Of a stretch of DNA of 64,000 nt, positions 8,398 through 17,614 are shown in pieces. The stretch lies in contig NZ_KZ319340.1 in the NCBI RefSeq assembly GCF_002744735.1, positions 62,001-126,000 on the forward strand. Reading direction: 5' to 3'. The notes beneath the pieces are model-generated. The model searched no databases, was not told where the DNA came from, and was given only the letters and a program-made list of their open reading frames with translations. The stretch's first letter is position 1, and every line of letters begins with the position of its first letter. A program made the translations under genes and the position numbers. The DNA comes from Marinobacter guineae (GTDB lineage Bacteria > Pseudomonadota > Gammaproteobacteria > Pseudomonadales > Oleiphilaceae).

Positions 8398-8634
8398 CCC
8401 ACCCCAAAACAGGGCATGGACGCCCGCCAATGCACTGAAATGCGCCAGAAACTCAGGATACGAAGCCGACAGTTTCTGTCATGGTTTCACGTCAAGGCGC
8501 AACAGGTGCCTCCTGACACCGATCCCACCACGATGCGGCATGAAATTCGCTTCAGCCACAGGGTCGGCGCCTTGCCTGCACCGGGAACACCGGGGCAACG
8601 CCATGTTGTGACACATTTTTCCGAGGCTCAAACC

Positions 8635-9006
8635 ATGACTTCTCTGGCATCTGAACGTAGCTGGCTGCTGGACCCCAGCGTGCTGAAACTGGTTCACCAG
8701 TGCCGCCGCCTGATCCACTCCGAATTCGGCGTCAAGCTGCATCTCACGGAAGAGCACCTGGAACAACAACTGTCCGATTACGCCCGAAAAACCCGCTCAG
8801 GTCACCTGATCCGGACCTGGCAAACATTGAAGGAACAGGTTCCGCAACTGAACATTGAACCTGAGGAGGATGACGGCTTGAGACGCAACTATCGGGGACA
8901 GGTGATTGCGGATGCACCACCCGCTTCGGCCAATGATCACGAGGAAGGGGAAGCCCACCCGCCACGGAAGAAAAAGGTGATCTACCGTGGCCAGGTGGTT
9001 GGCTGA
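8635..9006 (+). CDS. Conserved small protein with two YRGQV motifs
   Basis: I do not recognise a family for this 123-residue protein. The first 70 residues are predicted mostly helical (DPSVLKLVHQCRRLIHSEFG and EQQLSDYARKTRSGHLIRTW). The rest is polar and contains the same pentapeptide twice, in RRNYRGQVIAD and at the very C-terminus in KKVIYRGQVVG. There is no signal peptide or membrane segment. I chose the ATG at 8635, preceded by a weak CCGAGG, because the 73 in-frame codons upstream look non-coding. The 237 bases between polA and this start hold no other feature I can support. Confidence 0.65.
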   Translation: MTSLASERSWLLDPSVLKLVHQCRRLIHSEFGVKLHLTEEHLEQQLSDYARKTRSGHLIRTWQTLKEQVPQLNIEPEEDDGLRRNYRGQVIADAPPASANDHEEGEAHPPRKKKVIYRGQVVG

Positions 9007-9043
9007 TCCGCCAAATTTCTGATCAGCTGGAGGCACTGAGGCT

Positions 9044-10459
9044 TCAGAATGCCTTGCTTACCTGAAGAGCGGCACTCCAGGCGGTGAGATCGTAAGTGCC
9101 CCGATAATTGCTCGGATCTTCCTGACCGGGCTGCAGCTCTGCAACTTGCGTAGGATTCTCGTGCTGGTAAATGCGCTCATTCACTTGCGCATCACCATCG
9201 AAAATCAGTGTGCCCGCCGCAACGTCAACGGTCCAGCCACTATGGGCATCCGACCATTGGGCGCCAAGGGTTAACCAATGGCGATCATTGGACGGAATCC
9301 TGGCGGTTGCAAAGTTCTCGCTCACTGGTGACTCGTCGAAAGCATAGCCCGTTTTGAAGGCCCACTCGGGTGTAGCCTGCCAGATCGCCCCCAGGTTAAA
9401 CTGCCAGGTATTCTGCCACTTCTCGGTGATGTGACTGAGAATGGCCCCTTGCTGTGGAGCCTGTGTTATTTCGCCACCTGCCTCCCGGCTTACGATATCC
9501 AGCTCCTCGAAACGGCTCCACTTGGCATAGGTTACTCCCGCCAGAACCGTCACCGTGCCTGTCAGCCCATGTCGGGCTCCGAAAGACACGCTCTCGGGAA
9601 TTGCCAAAGGCACTTCCACACGCTCAGTAGCTGTTGTAGGGACAAACACACCGTTAGCCGGATCAACGAAATTGGTCAGCTTGGCATCACCCTTGAGGTT
9701 CAGTTCGGTACCGGTTTGGGCCGATAAGCCAAATTGAGTTCTTTCGGACATCTCGTACAGAAAACCGACCCGAAAGGTCATGCCGATATCATCCCCTTCA
9801 ACATCCGCATACCCTTCTTCGTAGAATCCGGGGGCAGCGCCTCCGGTAACTGCAGCACTCGCCGCCGAGTTGTCCAGAAATCTCGTCAGCTTCCCTTCAG
9901 CGTAGATCAGGTTAATCCCGGCGCCCATGGACAGTCCTTGGCCGTTATTAACGGATATCGACGGAGTGAAGGCAATCGCCGTCAATTCCGTTTCGTCAGC
10001 GAAATAGCGACCTGCGAAATCATTTTCGTAATCTGCCGCCAATCCATAAGGCGCATGAACACCAAAGCCAACGTCAATGGAATCACTGACTTCGTGGGTG
10101 AGGTAGAAATTCGGCAGCACAGCAGGATCGGCAACGTCTCCGCCGCCATCGCCCGGGACAGGCTGGCCAACCTGATTGACTGCCTGCACACTGTCGCCCT
10201 TCGCCTCCGCATCAATATCCAGAACCGCGGCACCAAAGGAAATATTGGTGCCAGACAACTGGCTCATACCGGCAGGGTTAAACAGAACCGTAGTGGCATT
10301 CTCGGGATTGGCGGCGGCTCCGGCGTTGGCAGTGCCCATGGCACTGGCGCTCTGCTCATTCAGGGAAAAACCGCCTGCAAGGGTGCTGGCAGGCGCGGCG
10401 AAAGCCGCAAGGGTGGTTAGACGAACCGCTCGTGCAAGCATTGAGGAATTGTTGTGCAT
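9044..10459 (-). CDS. FadL/OmpP1/TodX family outer-membrane hydrocarbon or fatty-acid transporter
   Basis: The 471-residue protein has a signal peptide ending near STLAGG, then the FadL family N-terminus GGFSLNEQSASAMGTANAGAAA and the characteristic NPAGMSQL motif in ATTVLFNPAGMSQLSG. The remainder alternates beta strands and ends with an aromatic residue (SKAF), as in 14-stranded FadL barrels. The family lets long-chain fatty acids and hydrophobic compounds such as aromatics or alkanes cross the outer membrane. The substrate cannot be read from sequence. The ATG at 10459 has AAGGAG about 6 bases upstream. A GGATGGC/GCCATCC hairpin lies in the leader at 10503-10523. Confidence 0.92.
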   Translation of the reverse strand: MHNNSSMLARAVRLTTLAAFAAPASTLAGGFSLNEQSASAMGTANAGAAANPENATTVLFNPAGMSQLSGTNISFGAAVLDIDAEAKGDSVQAVNQVGQPVPGDGGGDVADPAVLPNFYLTHEVSDSIDVGFGVHAPYGLAADYENDFAGRYFADETELTAIAFTPSISVNNGQGLSMGAGINLIYAEGKLTRFLDNSAASAAVTGGAAPGFYEEGYADVEGDDIGMTFRVGFLYEMSERTQFGLSAQTGTELNLKGDAKLTNFVDPANGVFVPTTATERVEVPLAIPESVSFGARHGLTGTVTVLAGVTYAKWSRFEELDIVSREAGGEITQAPQQGAILSHITEKWQNTWQFNLGAIWQATPEWAFKTGYAFDESPVSENFATARIPSNDRHWLTLGAQWSDAHSGWTVDVAAGTLIFDGDAQVNERIYQHENPTQVAELQPGQEDPSNYRGTYDLTAWSAALQVSKAF

Positions 10460-10502
10460 AGTATCTCCTTATGGACTTGCGCGGAGTATACGCAGCTGCA
10501 AC

Positions 10503-10523
10503 GGATGGCCTCAAATGCCATCC
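10503..10523 (-). promoter_or_regulatory. Small hairpin in the leader of the FadL-type gene
   Basis: Perfect 7-base arms GGATGGC (10503-10509) and GCCATCC (10517-10523) surround a 7-base loop, 44 bases before the FadL-type start. It has no T-tract in the minus direction, so it is more likely a leader hairpin than a terminator for pilU. The call is weak. Confidence 0.35.
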
Positions 10524-10578
10524 CTAATGGTTCGGGACCCTAACTACCTACAACTAAAGTCTAACAAAACAACAGGCT

Positions 10579-11700
10579 CTAATCGTCCTGAATCGTGAGC
10601 TTGTCCACCGAAGACGACAACTTGTCCGCTCCCTGGGCATCGGTACCCAGCTTGATCATCAGGCGCAAGTCGTTGGCAGAATCTGCATGAGCCAGGGCAT
10701 CTTCGTAGGTAATAGAGCCCTCTGCATACAGCTGGTAAAGCGCCTGGTCGAAGGTCTGCATGCCGGACTCATTGGATTTGGCCATCAGCTCCTTGAGGCG
10801 GTGCACCTCGCCCTTGCGGATCAAATCCGAAACCAGAGGCGTATTAATCAGAACCTCAATAACCGCCTTCCGCCCCTTACCGTCCGGCGTGGGTATCAGC
10901 TGTTGGGCTACGATGGCCTTGAGGTTCAAGGACAGGTCCATCCAGATCTGGTTATGCTGTTCCGGCGGGAAAAACTGAATGATCCGGTCCAGAGCCTGGT
11001 TGGCGTTGTTCGCGTGCAATGTCGCCAGGCACAAATGGCCGGTTTCGGCGAACTGCACCGAGTATTCCATAGTCTGGCGGGTACGCACCTCACCAATAAG
11101 AATAACGTCCGGCGCCTGACGCAGGGTGTTTTTCAGAGCCACTTCAAAGCTCTCTGTATCAATACCCACTTCCCGCTGGGTCACGATACAGCCCTGGTGC
11201 TGGTGCACGAATTCGATCGGATCCTCGATAGAGATAATGTGGCCGCGACTGTTCCGGTTACGGTGCCCCAGCATGGCCGCCAGCGAGGTGGATTTACCGG
11301 TACCGGTAGCACCCACGAACATGATCAGGCCCCGCTTGGTCATGGCCAGATCCTTGATCACCCCTGGCAGAGCCAGGTCGTCAATTTGAGGAATCTTCAC
11401 CTCGATCCGGCGCAGCACCATGCCGCACAGGTTGCGCTGGAAGAATGCGCTGACACGGAAACGGCCGATGCCCCGGGCACTGATCGCAAAGTTACACTCG
11501 TGGGATTCGTCAAACTCGGCACGCTGCTTGTCATTCATGGAGCCGTAGACAAATTCCCTGGTCTGCTCCGGCGTCAGCGCGTTCTTGGTGACCGGAAGCA
11601 CTTTTCCGTTCACCTTCATGCTCGGTGGCACACCTGCCGTAATAAACAGGTCGGAACCGCCCTTTTCAACCATCAGCCGCAACAGCTTTTCGAATTCCAT
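10579..11700 (-). CDS. pilU: Twitching motility ATPase PilU
   Basis: The 373-residue product is a PilT-family hexameric retraction ATPase. It has the MEFEKLLRLMVEKGGSDLFITAG N-terminus typical of PilU, Walker A GATGTGKST, the Asp box IISIEDPIEFVH, Walker B RQAPDVILIGEVR and the His box GHLCLATLHANNA. PilU works with PilT to power strong pilus retraction in type IV pilus systems. The ATG at 11700 is used because the family N-terminus starts there. It follows pilT on the same strand, but a 196-base gap holding a structured repeat separates them. Confidence 0.95.
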   Translation of the reverse strand: MEFEKLLRLMVEKGGSDLFITAGVPPSMKVNGKVLPVTKNALTPEQTREFVYGSMNDKQRAEFDESHECNFAISARGIGRFRVSAFFQRNLCGMVLRRIEVKIPQIDDLALPGVIKDLAMTKRGLIMFVGATGTGKSTSLAAMLGHRNRNSRGHIISIEDPIEFVHQHQGCIVTQREVGIDTESFEVALKNTLRQAPDVILIGEVRTRQTMEYSVQFAETGHLCLATLHANNANQALDRIIQFFPPEQHNQIWMDLSLNLKAIVAQQLIPTPDGKGRKAVIEVLINTPLVSDLIRKGEVHRLKELMAKSNESGMQTFDQALYQLYAEGSITYEDALAHADSANDLRLMIKLGTDAQGADKLSSSVDKLTIQDD

Positions 11701-11756
11701 TTTGCTACCTATGCTCTTTTGTCGACGCTTCGTAGACTCCCCGAACATTGTCCGAG

Positions 11757-11862
11757 GAGCTGGGCGGGTGGCCTTCCCGGGACTGTCTGCAGCATGGATG
11801 CTGCAGTCAAGCGTACAGGGACGTATTCACAGCGTGTCCCGGGAAGGCCACCCGCCCTGCTC
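11757..11862. repeat. Structured intergenic repeat, copy 2, between pilT and pilU
   Basis: Two 27-base arms (11757-11783 and 11836-11862) are inverted complements with a single mismatch. Between them are a perfect 20-base palindrome built on CTGCAGCAT-GG-ATGCTGCAG (11787-11806), a weaker GTACAGGGACGTAT (11813-11826), and the linker TCACAGCGT, followed downstream by GCACCCGAA. The arm sequences differ from copy 1 (2198-2307) but stay complementary, while the CAAGCGTACA and CAGCGTG linkers are shared. It sits in the transcribed gap between pilT and pilU and could limit pilU expression. Confidence 0.8.
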
Positions 11863-11896
11863 CCTGCACCCGAAATGAGGCCAGAGAGCAAGAGAG

Positions 11897-12931
11897 TTAG
11901 AAGTTATCCGGCATTTTCGCCTTCGCCCGCGCTGCTTCGCGCGATATCAATCCTTTTTGCAACAACTTCTCCAGGCACTGATCGAGAGTCTGCATACCGA
12001 GGGAGCCACCGGTCTGGATCGACGAGTACATCTGGGCGATTTTATCCTCACGGATCAGGTTTCGGATCGCCGAGGTACCAATCATGATTTCGTGAGCCGC
12101 GATCCGGCCGCCACCCATCTTTTTCATCAGGGTCTGGGAAACAACCGCCTGCAGGGATTCGGACAACATCGAACGCACCATGGACTTTTCCTCGGCCGGA
12201 AACACGTCAACCACCCGGTCGATGGTCTTGGCTGCAGAGGTGGTGTGCAGGGTGCCGAACACCAGGTGGCCGGTTTCTGCAGCGGTGAGGGCCAGGCGAA
12301 TGGTCTCAAGATCCCGAAGCTCACCGACCAGGATAATGTCTGGATCTTCCCGCAGTGCCGAACGCAACGCTTCGTTAAAGCCCAGGGTGTCCCGGTGCAC
12401 TTCGCGCTGGTTCACCAGGCATTTCTTGGAGTCATGCACGAATTCGATGGGGTCCTCGATAGTGAGGACATGTTCATAACGGGTATCGTTGATGTAGTCG
12501 ATCATCGCCGCCAGCGTGGTGGATTTACCGGAACCGGTCGGGCCGGTCACCAGTACAAGCCCACGGGGCACCGAGGACACGTCCTTGAAGACCTGACCCA
12601 TGCCCAGATCTTCCATGGTCAGGACCTTGGAGGGGATGGTCCGGAATACCGCACCGGCACCGCGGTTCTGGTTGAAGGCGTTAACACGGAAACGGGCGAC
12701 ACCCGGCACTTCAAAGGAAAAGTCGGTTTCCAGGAATTCTTCGTAGTCCTTGCGCTGCTTGTCGTTCATGATGTCGTAGATCAGCCCGTGGACTTCTTTG
12801 TGCTCCATGGGCGGCAGATTGATGCGACGAACATCACCATCAACGCGAATCATTGGTGGCAGGCCGGCAGACAGGTGCAAGTCAGACGCACCCTGTTTGG
12901 CCGAAAAGGCAAGCAGTTCAGTAATATCCAT
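11897..12931 (-). CDS. pilT: Type IV pilus retraction ATPase PilT
   Basis: The 344-residue product begins MDITELLAFSAKQGASDLHLSAG, as in PilT of Pseudomonas. It has Walker A GPTGSGKST, the Asp box VLTIEDPIEFVH, Walker B REDPDIILVGELRDLETI and the His box GHLVFGTLHTTSA, and ends with the helical AIRNLIREDKIAQMYSSIQTG motif needed for retraction. It depolymerises the pilus for twitching motility and DNA uptake. The start at 12931 matches family length; a GAGG lies upstream. It is divergent from yggS with a 140-base spacer that should hold both promoters. Confidence 0.97.
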   Translation of the reverse strand: MDITELLAFSAKQGASDLHLSAGLPPMIRVDGDVRRINLPPMEHKEVHGLIYDIMNDKQRKDYEEFLETDFSFEVPGVARFRVNAFNQNRGAGAVFRTIPSKVLTMEDLGMGQVFKDVSSVPRGLVLVTGPTGSGKSTTLAAMIDYINDTRYEHVLTIEDPIEFVHDSKKCLVNQREVHRDTLGFNEALRSALREDPDIILVGELRDLETIRLALTAAETGHLVFGTLHTTSAAKTIDRVVDVFPAEEKSMVRSMLSESLQAVVSQTLMKKMGGGRIAAHEIMIGTSAIRNLIREDKIAQMYSSIQTGGSLGMQTLDQCLEKLLQKGLISREAARAKAKMPDNF

Positions 12932-13071
12932 AGGAATCCTCGGAAGGCTTTTTCTTTTATCCCGGTCACTTCCGCCCGGCGAGGCCCCGACGAGGTTCAC
13001 TTGGCATTTCAGTGACCTGCGGGTAACGTGTCACCGAACAAGTGACAGACCGAGCGTGGCAATTTCAAACT

Positions 13072-13776
13072 ATGAGCAGCATAGCAGACAACATCGGGAG
13101 CGTAACCCGACGCATACAAAAAGCAACATTGCTGGCAGGCCGCCAGCCAGGGGCTGTGCATCTGCTTGCCGTAAGCAAGACGCGACCGCCTGAGGATCTG
13201 CGGGAGGCCTTCGCCGCCGGACAGCGGGCGTTCGGTGAAAACTACCTTCAGGAAGCCCTCGAGAAGATCGAAGCGTTGGCGGATCTCGAGGGCATCGAGT
13301 GGCATTTCATTGGCCCGATACAATCCAACAAGACCCGGCAAGTCGCCTCTGCCTTTTCCTGGGTCCACAGTGTCGATCGCCTCAAGATTGCCCGCCGGCT
13401 CAGCGAGCAACGGGACCAAAGCCTGCCCCCATTGAATATCTGCCTTCAGGTTAATATTAATGAGGAAGACAGCAAATCGGGTAGCAGGATCACGGAGCTT
13501 CCAGAGCTGGCGGCAGCCATCGGCGAGCTGCCAAACCTAGAATTGAGAGGCCTTATGGCCATTCCGGACCCGGACCAGCCCGAGGCGGACCTGAGGGCAA
13601 GCTTCCGGAAACTGGCCAACACCCTGAAGCGACTGAAAACAGATTATCCGGACGCCGGCCCGCTGGACACACTGTCCATGGGCATGTCCGGCGATCTGGA
13701 ATTGGCCATCGCTGAAGGCGCCACCTGGGTAAGAGTGGGCACTGCAGTGTTTGGCAAAAGGCCAGTGAAGAGCTGA
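13072..13776 (+). CDS. yggS: YggS/PLPBP family pyridoxal phosphate homeostasis protein
   Basis: The 234-residue product has the fold of the N-terminal domain of alanine racemase and binds PLP through Lys36 in LLAVSKTRP. Other family blocks are FGENYLQEALEKI, WHFIGPIQSNKTR, the VNINEEDSKSG segment, and LSMGMSGDLELAIAEGATWVRVGTAVFG. The family has no proven catalytic reaction; it buffers PLP and affects amino-acid and keto-acid balance. The start at 13072 gives the usual length. It heads a run yggS-proC-yggT. Confidence 0.95.
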   Translation: MSSIADNIGSVTRRIQKATLLAGRQPGAVHLLAVSKTRPPEDLREAFAAGQRAFGENYLQEALEKIEALADLEGIEWHFIGPIQSNKTRQVASAFSWVHSVDRLKIARRLSEQRDQSLPPLNICLQVNINEEDSKSGSRITELPELAAAIGELPNLELRGLMAIPDPDQPEADLRASFRKLANTLKRLKTDYPDAGPLDTLSMGMSGDLELAIAEGATWVRVGTAVFGKRPVKS

Positions 13777-13837
13777 AGCGGTCGGTTCCTGCTATCATCA
13801 GGGCCAGACGTTTAAACGATCAACCGGGGAGTGAACC

Positions 13838-14671
13838 TTGAGCACATCACCAACGATTTCTTTTATTGGCGCCGGCAACATGGCCAGCGCCATCATTGGC
13901 GGTATGCTGGACAACGGCTACAAGGCCGGCGACATCTGGGTCAGTGCACCGGATGACGCACACCTGCAATCCATCCGCAAGCGTTTCGGAGTAAGCGTCA
14001 CGACCGACAATCGCTACTGCGCCCAACAGGCTGACATGGTGGTCCTTGCGGTCAAACCCCAGGTGATGGCCGATGTCTGTCGCGATATTGCTCCCGTGGT
14101 GCAGAACACCCGACCATTAATGGTTTCCATTGCCGCCGGCCTGACAGTCGATACGCTGGATGGCTGGCTTGGTGGCGGGCTACCTCTGGTCAGAGTGATG
14201 CCCAACACGCCGTCTCTGGTAGGCAAAGGGGCCGCGGGCCTGTTTGCCAACAAAGAAGTGAAAGATAACCAGAAGAAGATGGTGGAGTCGGTATTCGAGA
14301 GCATCGGTTCTGCGCTCTGGGTCGATGATGAGAACCTTTTGCATGGCGTTACCGCCCTTTCGGGCAGCGGTCCGGCCTATTTCTTCCTGATGCTCGAAGC
14401 ACTTGAGGAAGTGGCTACGGAAGCCGGTATCGCAGCTGGCACCGCCCGGGAACTCGCCATCCAGACCATGGCAGGAGCTGCCGAGATGGCCGCCCGCAGT
14501 GAACAGGATCCCGGCCAGCTCAAGCGTAATGTGATGTCCCCCGGGGGCACCACGGAACAGGCCATTAATACATTTGAAGACGGTGGCATGCGGGATCTGG
14601 TCCGCAAGGCCTACAACGCGGCGTTCAAACGCTCGGAAGAAATGGCCAAAGAACTGGCTGGCAAACAGTAA
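13838..14671 (+). CDS. proC: Pyrroline-5-carboxylate reductase
   Basis: The 277-residue product performs the last step of proline synthesis, NAD(P)H-dependent reduction of pyrroline-5-carboxylate. The N-terminal Rossmann motif ISFIGAGNMASAIIGG and the C-terminal signature (SGSGPAYFFLMLEAL and VMSPGGTTEQAIN) are intact. The start is TTG at 13838, with GGGGAG about 7 bases upstream; the only nearby GTG is out of frame. It lies 61 bases after yggS and 22 bases before yggT, consistent with one operon. Confidence 0.96.
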   Translation: MSTSPTISFIGAGNMASAIIGGMLDNGYKAGDIWVSAPDDAHLQSIRKRFGVSVTTDNRYCAQQADMVVLAVKPQVMADVCRDIAPVVQNTRPLMVSIAAGLTVDTLDGWLGGGLPLVRVMPNTPSLVGKGAAGLFANKEVKDNQKKMVESVFESIGSALWVDDENLLHGVTALSGSGPAYFFLMLEALEEVATEAGIAAGTARELAIQTMAGAAEMAARSEQDPGQLKRNVMSPGGTTEQAINTFEDGGMRDLVRKAYNAAFKRSEEMAKELAGKQ

Positions 14672-14693
14672 CCGATAACGGAGACACGGCTTC

Positions 14694-15278
14694 ATGCTGG
14701 CAGACATTCTGATTACCATCCTGCTGATCGCATCCACCTTTTATCTGACAATTGTCCTGTTGCGGTTCCTGCTTCAGCTCGCCAGGGCGGATTTCTACAA
14801 CCCGATTACCCAGTTTGTGGTCAAGGCCACCAACCCCCTGCTACGGCCGCTCCGGCGTTTTATTCCCGGGTGGGGCGGGATTGACGGCGCTGCACTGGTT
14901 CTGGCGGTCATTATTCAGGCCATCACCTTCTTCCTGATACTGATCGCCCTGAGTGGCGGCATTCCCGCCATAAACCCGCTTACCCTGCTGGTCTGGGCGG
15001 TACTGAACGTACTGGACCTTATCGTGAAGATCTACTTCTGGTCAGTCATTGCTGTGGTGGTTGTCAGCTGGATAGCTCCCGGCAGCGGCCATCCGGCGAT
15101 TCAGCTGGTTGCCCAGATCACCGAGCCGGTGATGCGCCCCGTGCGTAACATCATGCCCTCCATGGGCGGCCTGGATCTGTCACCAATTATTGTTTTCCTG
15201 ATCCTGAATGTCATTTCGGTGGTAATCGAACATATGAAAGTGGCTGTAGGACTGGGAGCCATCGGACTCGGTATGTAA
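14694..15278 (+). CDS. yggT: YggT family integral membrane protein
   Basis: The 194-residue membrane protein has the duplicated YggT layout: each half carries one or more hydrophobic helices followed by a P-R-(K/R) block, here NPITQFVVKATNPLLRPLRRFIPG and AIQLVAQITEPVMRPVRNIMPS. The family is widespread, is linked to osmotic-shock tolerance and cell division or K+ uptake in different reports, and its mechanism is unsettled. It is the usual neighbour of yggS and proC. An intrinsic terminator follows at 15332. Confidence 0.9.
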   Translation: MLADILITILLIASTFYLTIVLLRFLLQLARADFYNPITQFVVKATNPLLRPLRRFIPGWGGIDGAALVLAVIIQAITFFLILIALSGGIPAINPLTLLVWAVLNVLDLIVKIYFWSVIAVVVVSWIAPGSGHPAIQLVAQITEPVMRPVRNIMPSMGGLDLSPIIVFLILNVISVVIEHMKVAVGLGAIGLGM

Positions 15279-15331
15279 ACCTCGTCTCAAATATACAGTT
15301 TGTAACACTTAACCACGAAAATCATACTTGC

Positions 15332-15371
15332 AAGGCTGCAGCTTCAGGACACTGATTCTGCGGCCTTTTTT
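15332..15371 (+). terminator. Intrinsic terminator after yggT
   Basis: A 10-bp stem with one G-U pair (AAGGCTGCAG at 15332-15341 and CTGCGGCCTT at 15358-15367) is followed by a T-run to about 15371. It closes the yggS-proC-yggT unit and separates it from the GTPase gene. Confidence 0.85.
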
Positions 15372-15522
15372 ATGATGACCTCGTCAAAATCATTCAACCT
15401 TACACCCCCAGCTCAGCCACAAAAATTGCAAGAACAGGATAGTATTACCGGTAATTAATCCGTCACCCGTGAGCACCCAGGTTTGCCCGGGATACCCGGA
15501 AGTCGCGCAGAAGGAAAATCCG

Positions 15523-17487
15523 ATGACCCCACAGGGAACTCTGTCGCAGCAGGTTGAGGCTTACCACAACTGGAAAAAAGAGTTGATCCGCCAGATCGGT
15601 CGTTACCGGTTATGGCTGCAGGATAACAATCTGTTTTCCGACGATATCAGCACCCGCATTCGCCACGGGCTCGAATTGCTTATTGAGGACGAGCTGACCA
15701 TTGCCTTTGTCGGGGAGTACTCCCGCGGCAAGACCGAGCTTATTAACGCCCTGTTCTTCTCCGAATACGGTCAGCGCATGCTGCCGTCCCAGGCCGGGCG
15801 TACCACCATGTGCCCCACCGAGCTGTTTTTCGATCGCAGTGCCAACGAGAATTACCTGCTTCTGCTGCCAATAGAGACCCGCAATGGCGACTTGTCCCTG
15901 CAGCAACTGCGCAAGCAGCCGGAGCGCTGGGTCAAGCATGAACTGGACGAACGAGACCCCGACATTATGCGCGAAGTCCTGGCCGAGGTAGCCAGGGTCA
16001 AAAGTGTGCCGCCGGAAGAGGCGCGAGGCCTGGGCTTTGATGAAGACATGTTGGAGCAGGACCGTAACAACCCGGGCAATGTTCTGGTGCCGGCATGGCG
16101 AAACGCCCAGATCAGCCTCCGCCATCCGCTGTTCGAGCGGGGGCTCCGCATCCTGGACACCCCCGGCCTGAACGCCCTGGGTTCCGAGCCTGAACTGACC
16201 ATCAGCATGCTGCCCCGGGCCCATGCCATCATCTTCGTACTCAGCGCGGACACCGGCGTAACGGCCAGTGACATGACCATCTGGAAAGAGCATATCGACA
16301 CCCGGCATGCAGACCATCGCGCCGGTCGCTTTGCGGTTCTGAACAAAATCGATGTGCTCTGGGACGACCTGCAGGGAGAGCGCCACACCCAGGAGGCCAT
16401 CGAGCGGGTGCGCAGCTATACCGCCGACCATCTGGGGATGCGCCAGCATGACGTCATCCCCGTCTCGGCCAAGCAGGGCCTGGTGGCAAGAGTCAGAAAG
16501 AACAATGAACTGTTCGACCGCTCCAATATTGGTCAGCTTGAACAACTGATTATACAGCGCATCCTGATGCACAAGGAGCAACTGATCACCCAGAGCCTGA
16601 TCAACGACCTCCTGGGCATGCTCCAGAACAGCCAGGCGGCGATGCAATATCGCCTGGAATCCCTGGAAGAAGAACTCGATGCCTGCGCCGGTGTGACCAT
16701 GGACAAGGCGGCATTGGGCCGTCTGGCCGAGCGCGCCCAGAAAGACTACGACTACTATTACAAAAAGCTGATCACCCTGCGCTCCAGCCGGCGCCTGATG
16801 GACTCCCAGGGTGACCTGTTGAAGAAACTGGTTAGCGAAGAGCGCTTTGAAGGCCATGCAGAGCGCGTCCGCAATACCATGTCGAAAAGTTGGACCACAG
16901 CCGGCATGAACCGCGCCATGGATCAGTTCTTCGAACTGCTCGAAAGTGACCTGACCAATCTGCTCAGTGAAGGCCATCTCGCCGAGAAAATGGTGGGTGC
17001 GATTTACCGGCGCTACAATGAGGACAACCGAGCCCGCCATCTGGAACCCATACCGCTTCGGGCCGGTCGCCATGTCATCGCCATCCGGGAGCTACGCAAG
17101 AAGGCTCGCCGTTTCCGCATCAGCCCGAAGAACCTGCTCACGGAACAGTCTGTTCTGGTACGCCGCTTTTTCAATGTCATGGTTGGCGAAGCCCGCACAC
17201 TGCATGCCCGGGTGCGTCAGGACGTCGAGCGCTGGCCGTCGGAAGCGCTGCTGCCCATCATGCAGTTCTCAATGGAGCAGAAGCAGTTGCTGGAGCACCA
17301 GATCCGGCGCCTTCGCGACATGGTCCGCAATGACCGGGACAGCCGGGCCGAGCGCCAGCGCCTGAACCACACCATCGCCGATCTCCGTCGGCAACTCGAA
17401 CTGGCCGATGCCATGCAGCGCCAGATACGCAAGCCGGCCCCTACCCTGATCCAGCAGAAAGTCGTCAATATCTCCGGGGCGATATAA
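15523..17487 (+). CDS. Dynamin-like GTPase
   Basis: The 654-residue protein has a complete GTPase domain: the P-loop at residues 64-71 (GEYSRGKT), a conserved TT at 94-95 as switch I candidate, DTPG at 212-215 and NKID at 274-277. The roughly 110 residues between switch I and DTPG are longer than in small GTPases. The C-terminal 350 residues are helical and rich in Arg and Glu, resembling the stalk region of bacterial dynamin-like proteins that remodel membranes. No transmembrane segment is evident. The ATG at 15523 has AAGGA at good spacing. It lies alone between a terminator and metX, where Pseudomonas has no such gene. Its cellular role is unknown. Confidence 0.8.
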   Translation: MTPQGTLSQQVEAYHNWKKELIRQIGRYRLWLQDNNLFSDDISTRIRHGLELLIEDELTIAFVGEYSRGKTELINALFFSEYGQRMLPSQAGRTTMCPTELFFDRSANENYLLLLPIETRNGDLSLQQLRKQPERWVKHELDERDPDIMREVLAEVARVKSVPPEEARGLGFDEDMLEQDRNNPGNVLVPAWRNAQISLRHPLFERGLRILDTPGLNALGSEPELTISMLPRAHAIIFVLSADTGVTASDMTIWKEHIDTRHADHRAGRFAVLNKIDVLWDDLQGERHTQEAIERVRSYTADHLGMRQHDVIPVSAKQGLVARVRKNNELFDRSNIGQLEQLIIQRILMHKEQLITQSLINDLLGMLQNSQAAMQYRLESLEEELDACAGVTMDKAALGRLAERAQKDYDYYYKKLITLRSSRRLMDSQGDLLKKLVSEERFEGHAERVRNTMSKSWTTAGMNRAMDQFFELLESDLTNLLSEGHLAEKMVGAIYRRYNEDNRARHLEPIPLRAGRHVIAIRELRKKARRFRISPKNLLTEQSVLVRRFFNVMVGEARTLHARVRQDVERWPSEALLPIMQFSMEQKQLLEHQIRRLRDMVRNDRDSRAERQRLNHTIADLRRQLELADAMQRQIRKPAPTLIQQKVVNISGAI

Positions 17488-17553
17488 GCCCCGTTCCCGC
17501 GAGACCGCAGGCGGTTGCAGCCATCACGCCCCGGCTTTAAACTGCTGGGCTGG

Positions 17554-17570
17554 CGACGGCTGCGCCGTTG
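17554..17570 (+). promoter_or_regulatory. Hairpin upstream of metX
   Basis: Seven-base arms CGACGGC (17554-17560) and GCCGTTG (17564-17570) with one G-U pair form a tight hairpin 44 bases before metX, flanked by GCTG and CAGC that could extend it. No T-run follows, so it is not a clear terminator. I see no SAM riboswitch features. It may be the end signal of the GTPase gene or a leader hairpin. Confidence 0.35.
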
Positions 17571-17614
17571 CTGTTTCAGCCACTTACGGATCGAACCAGG
17601 AACCTGTCGCGCCG

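Noticed and set aside
8398..8634. A Spot 42 (spf)-like RNA downstream of polA
   Set aside because: E. coli has spf there, but I found no terminator hairpin with T-run or conserved Spot 42 segments in this interval.
15610..17073. A 487-codon open frame antisense to the dynamin-like GTPase
   Set aside because: The sense strand has complete GTPase motifs; the antisense product has no domain features.
17488..17614. A SAM riboswitch before metX
   Set aside because: Only one small hairpin is visible; the conserved SAM-I or SAM-II cores are not present.
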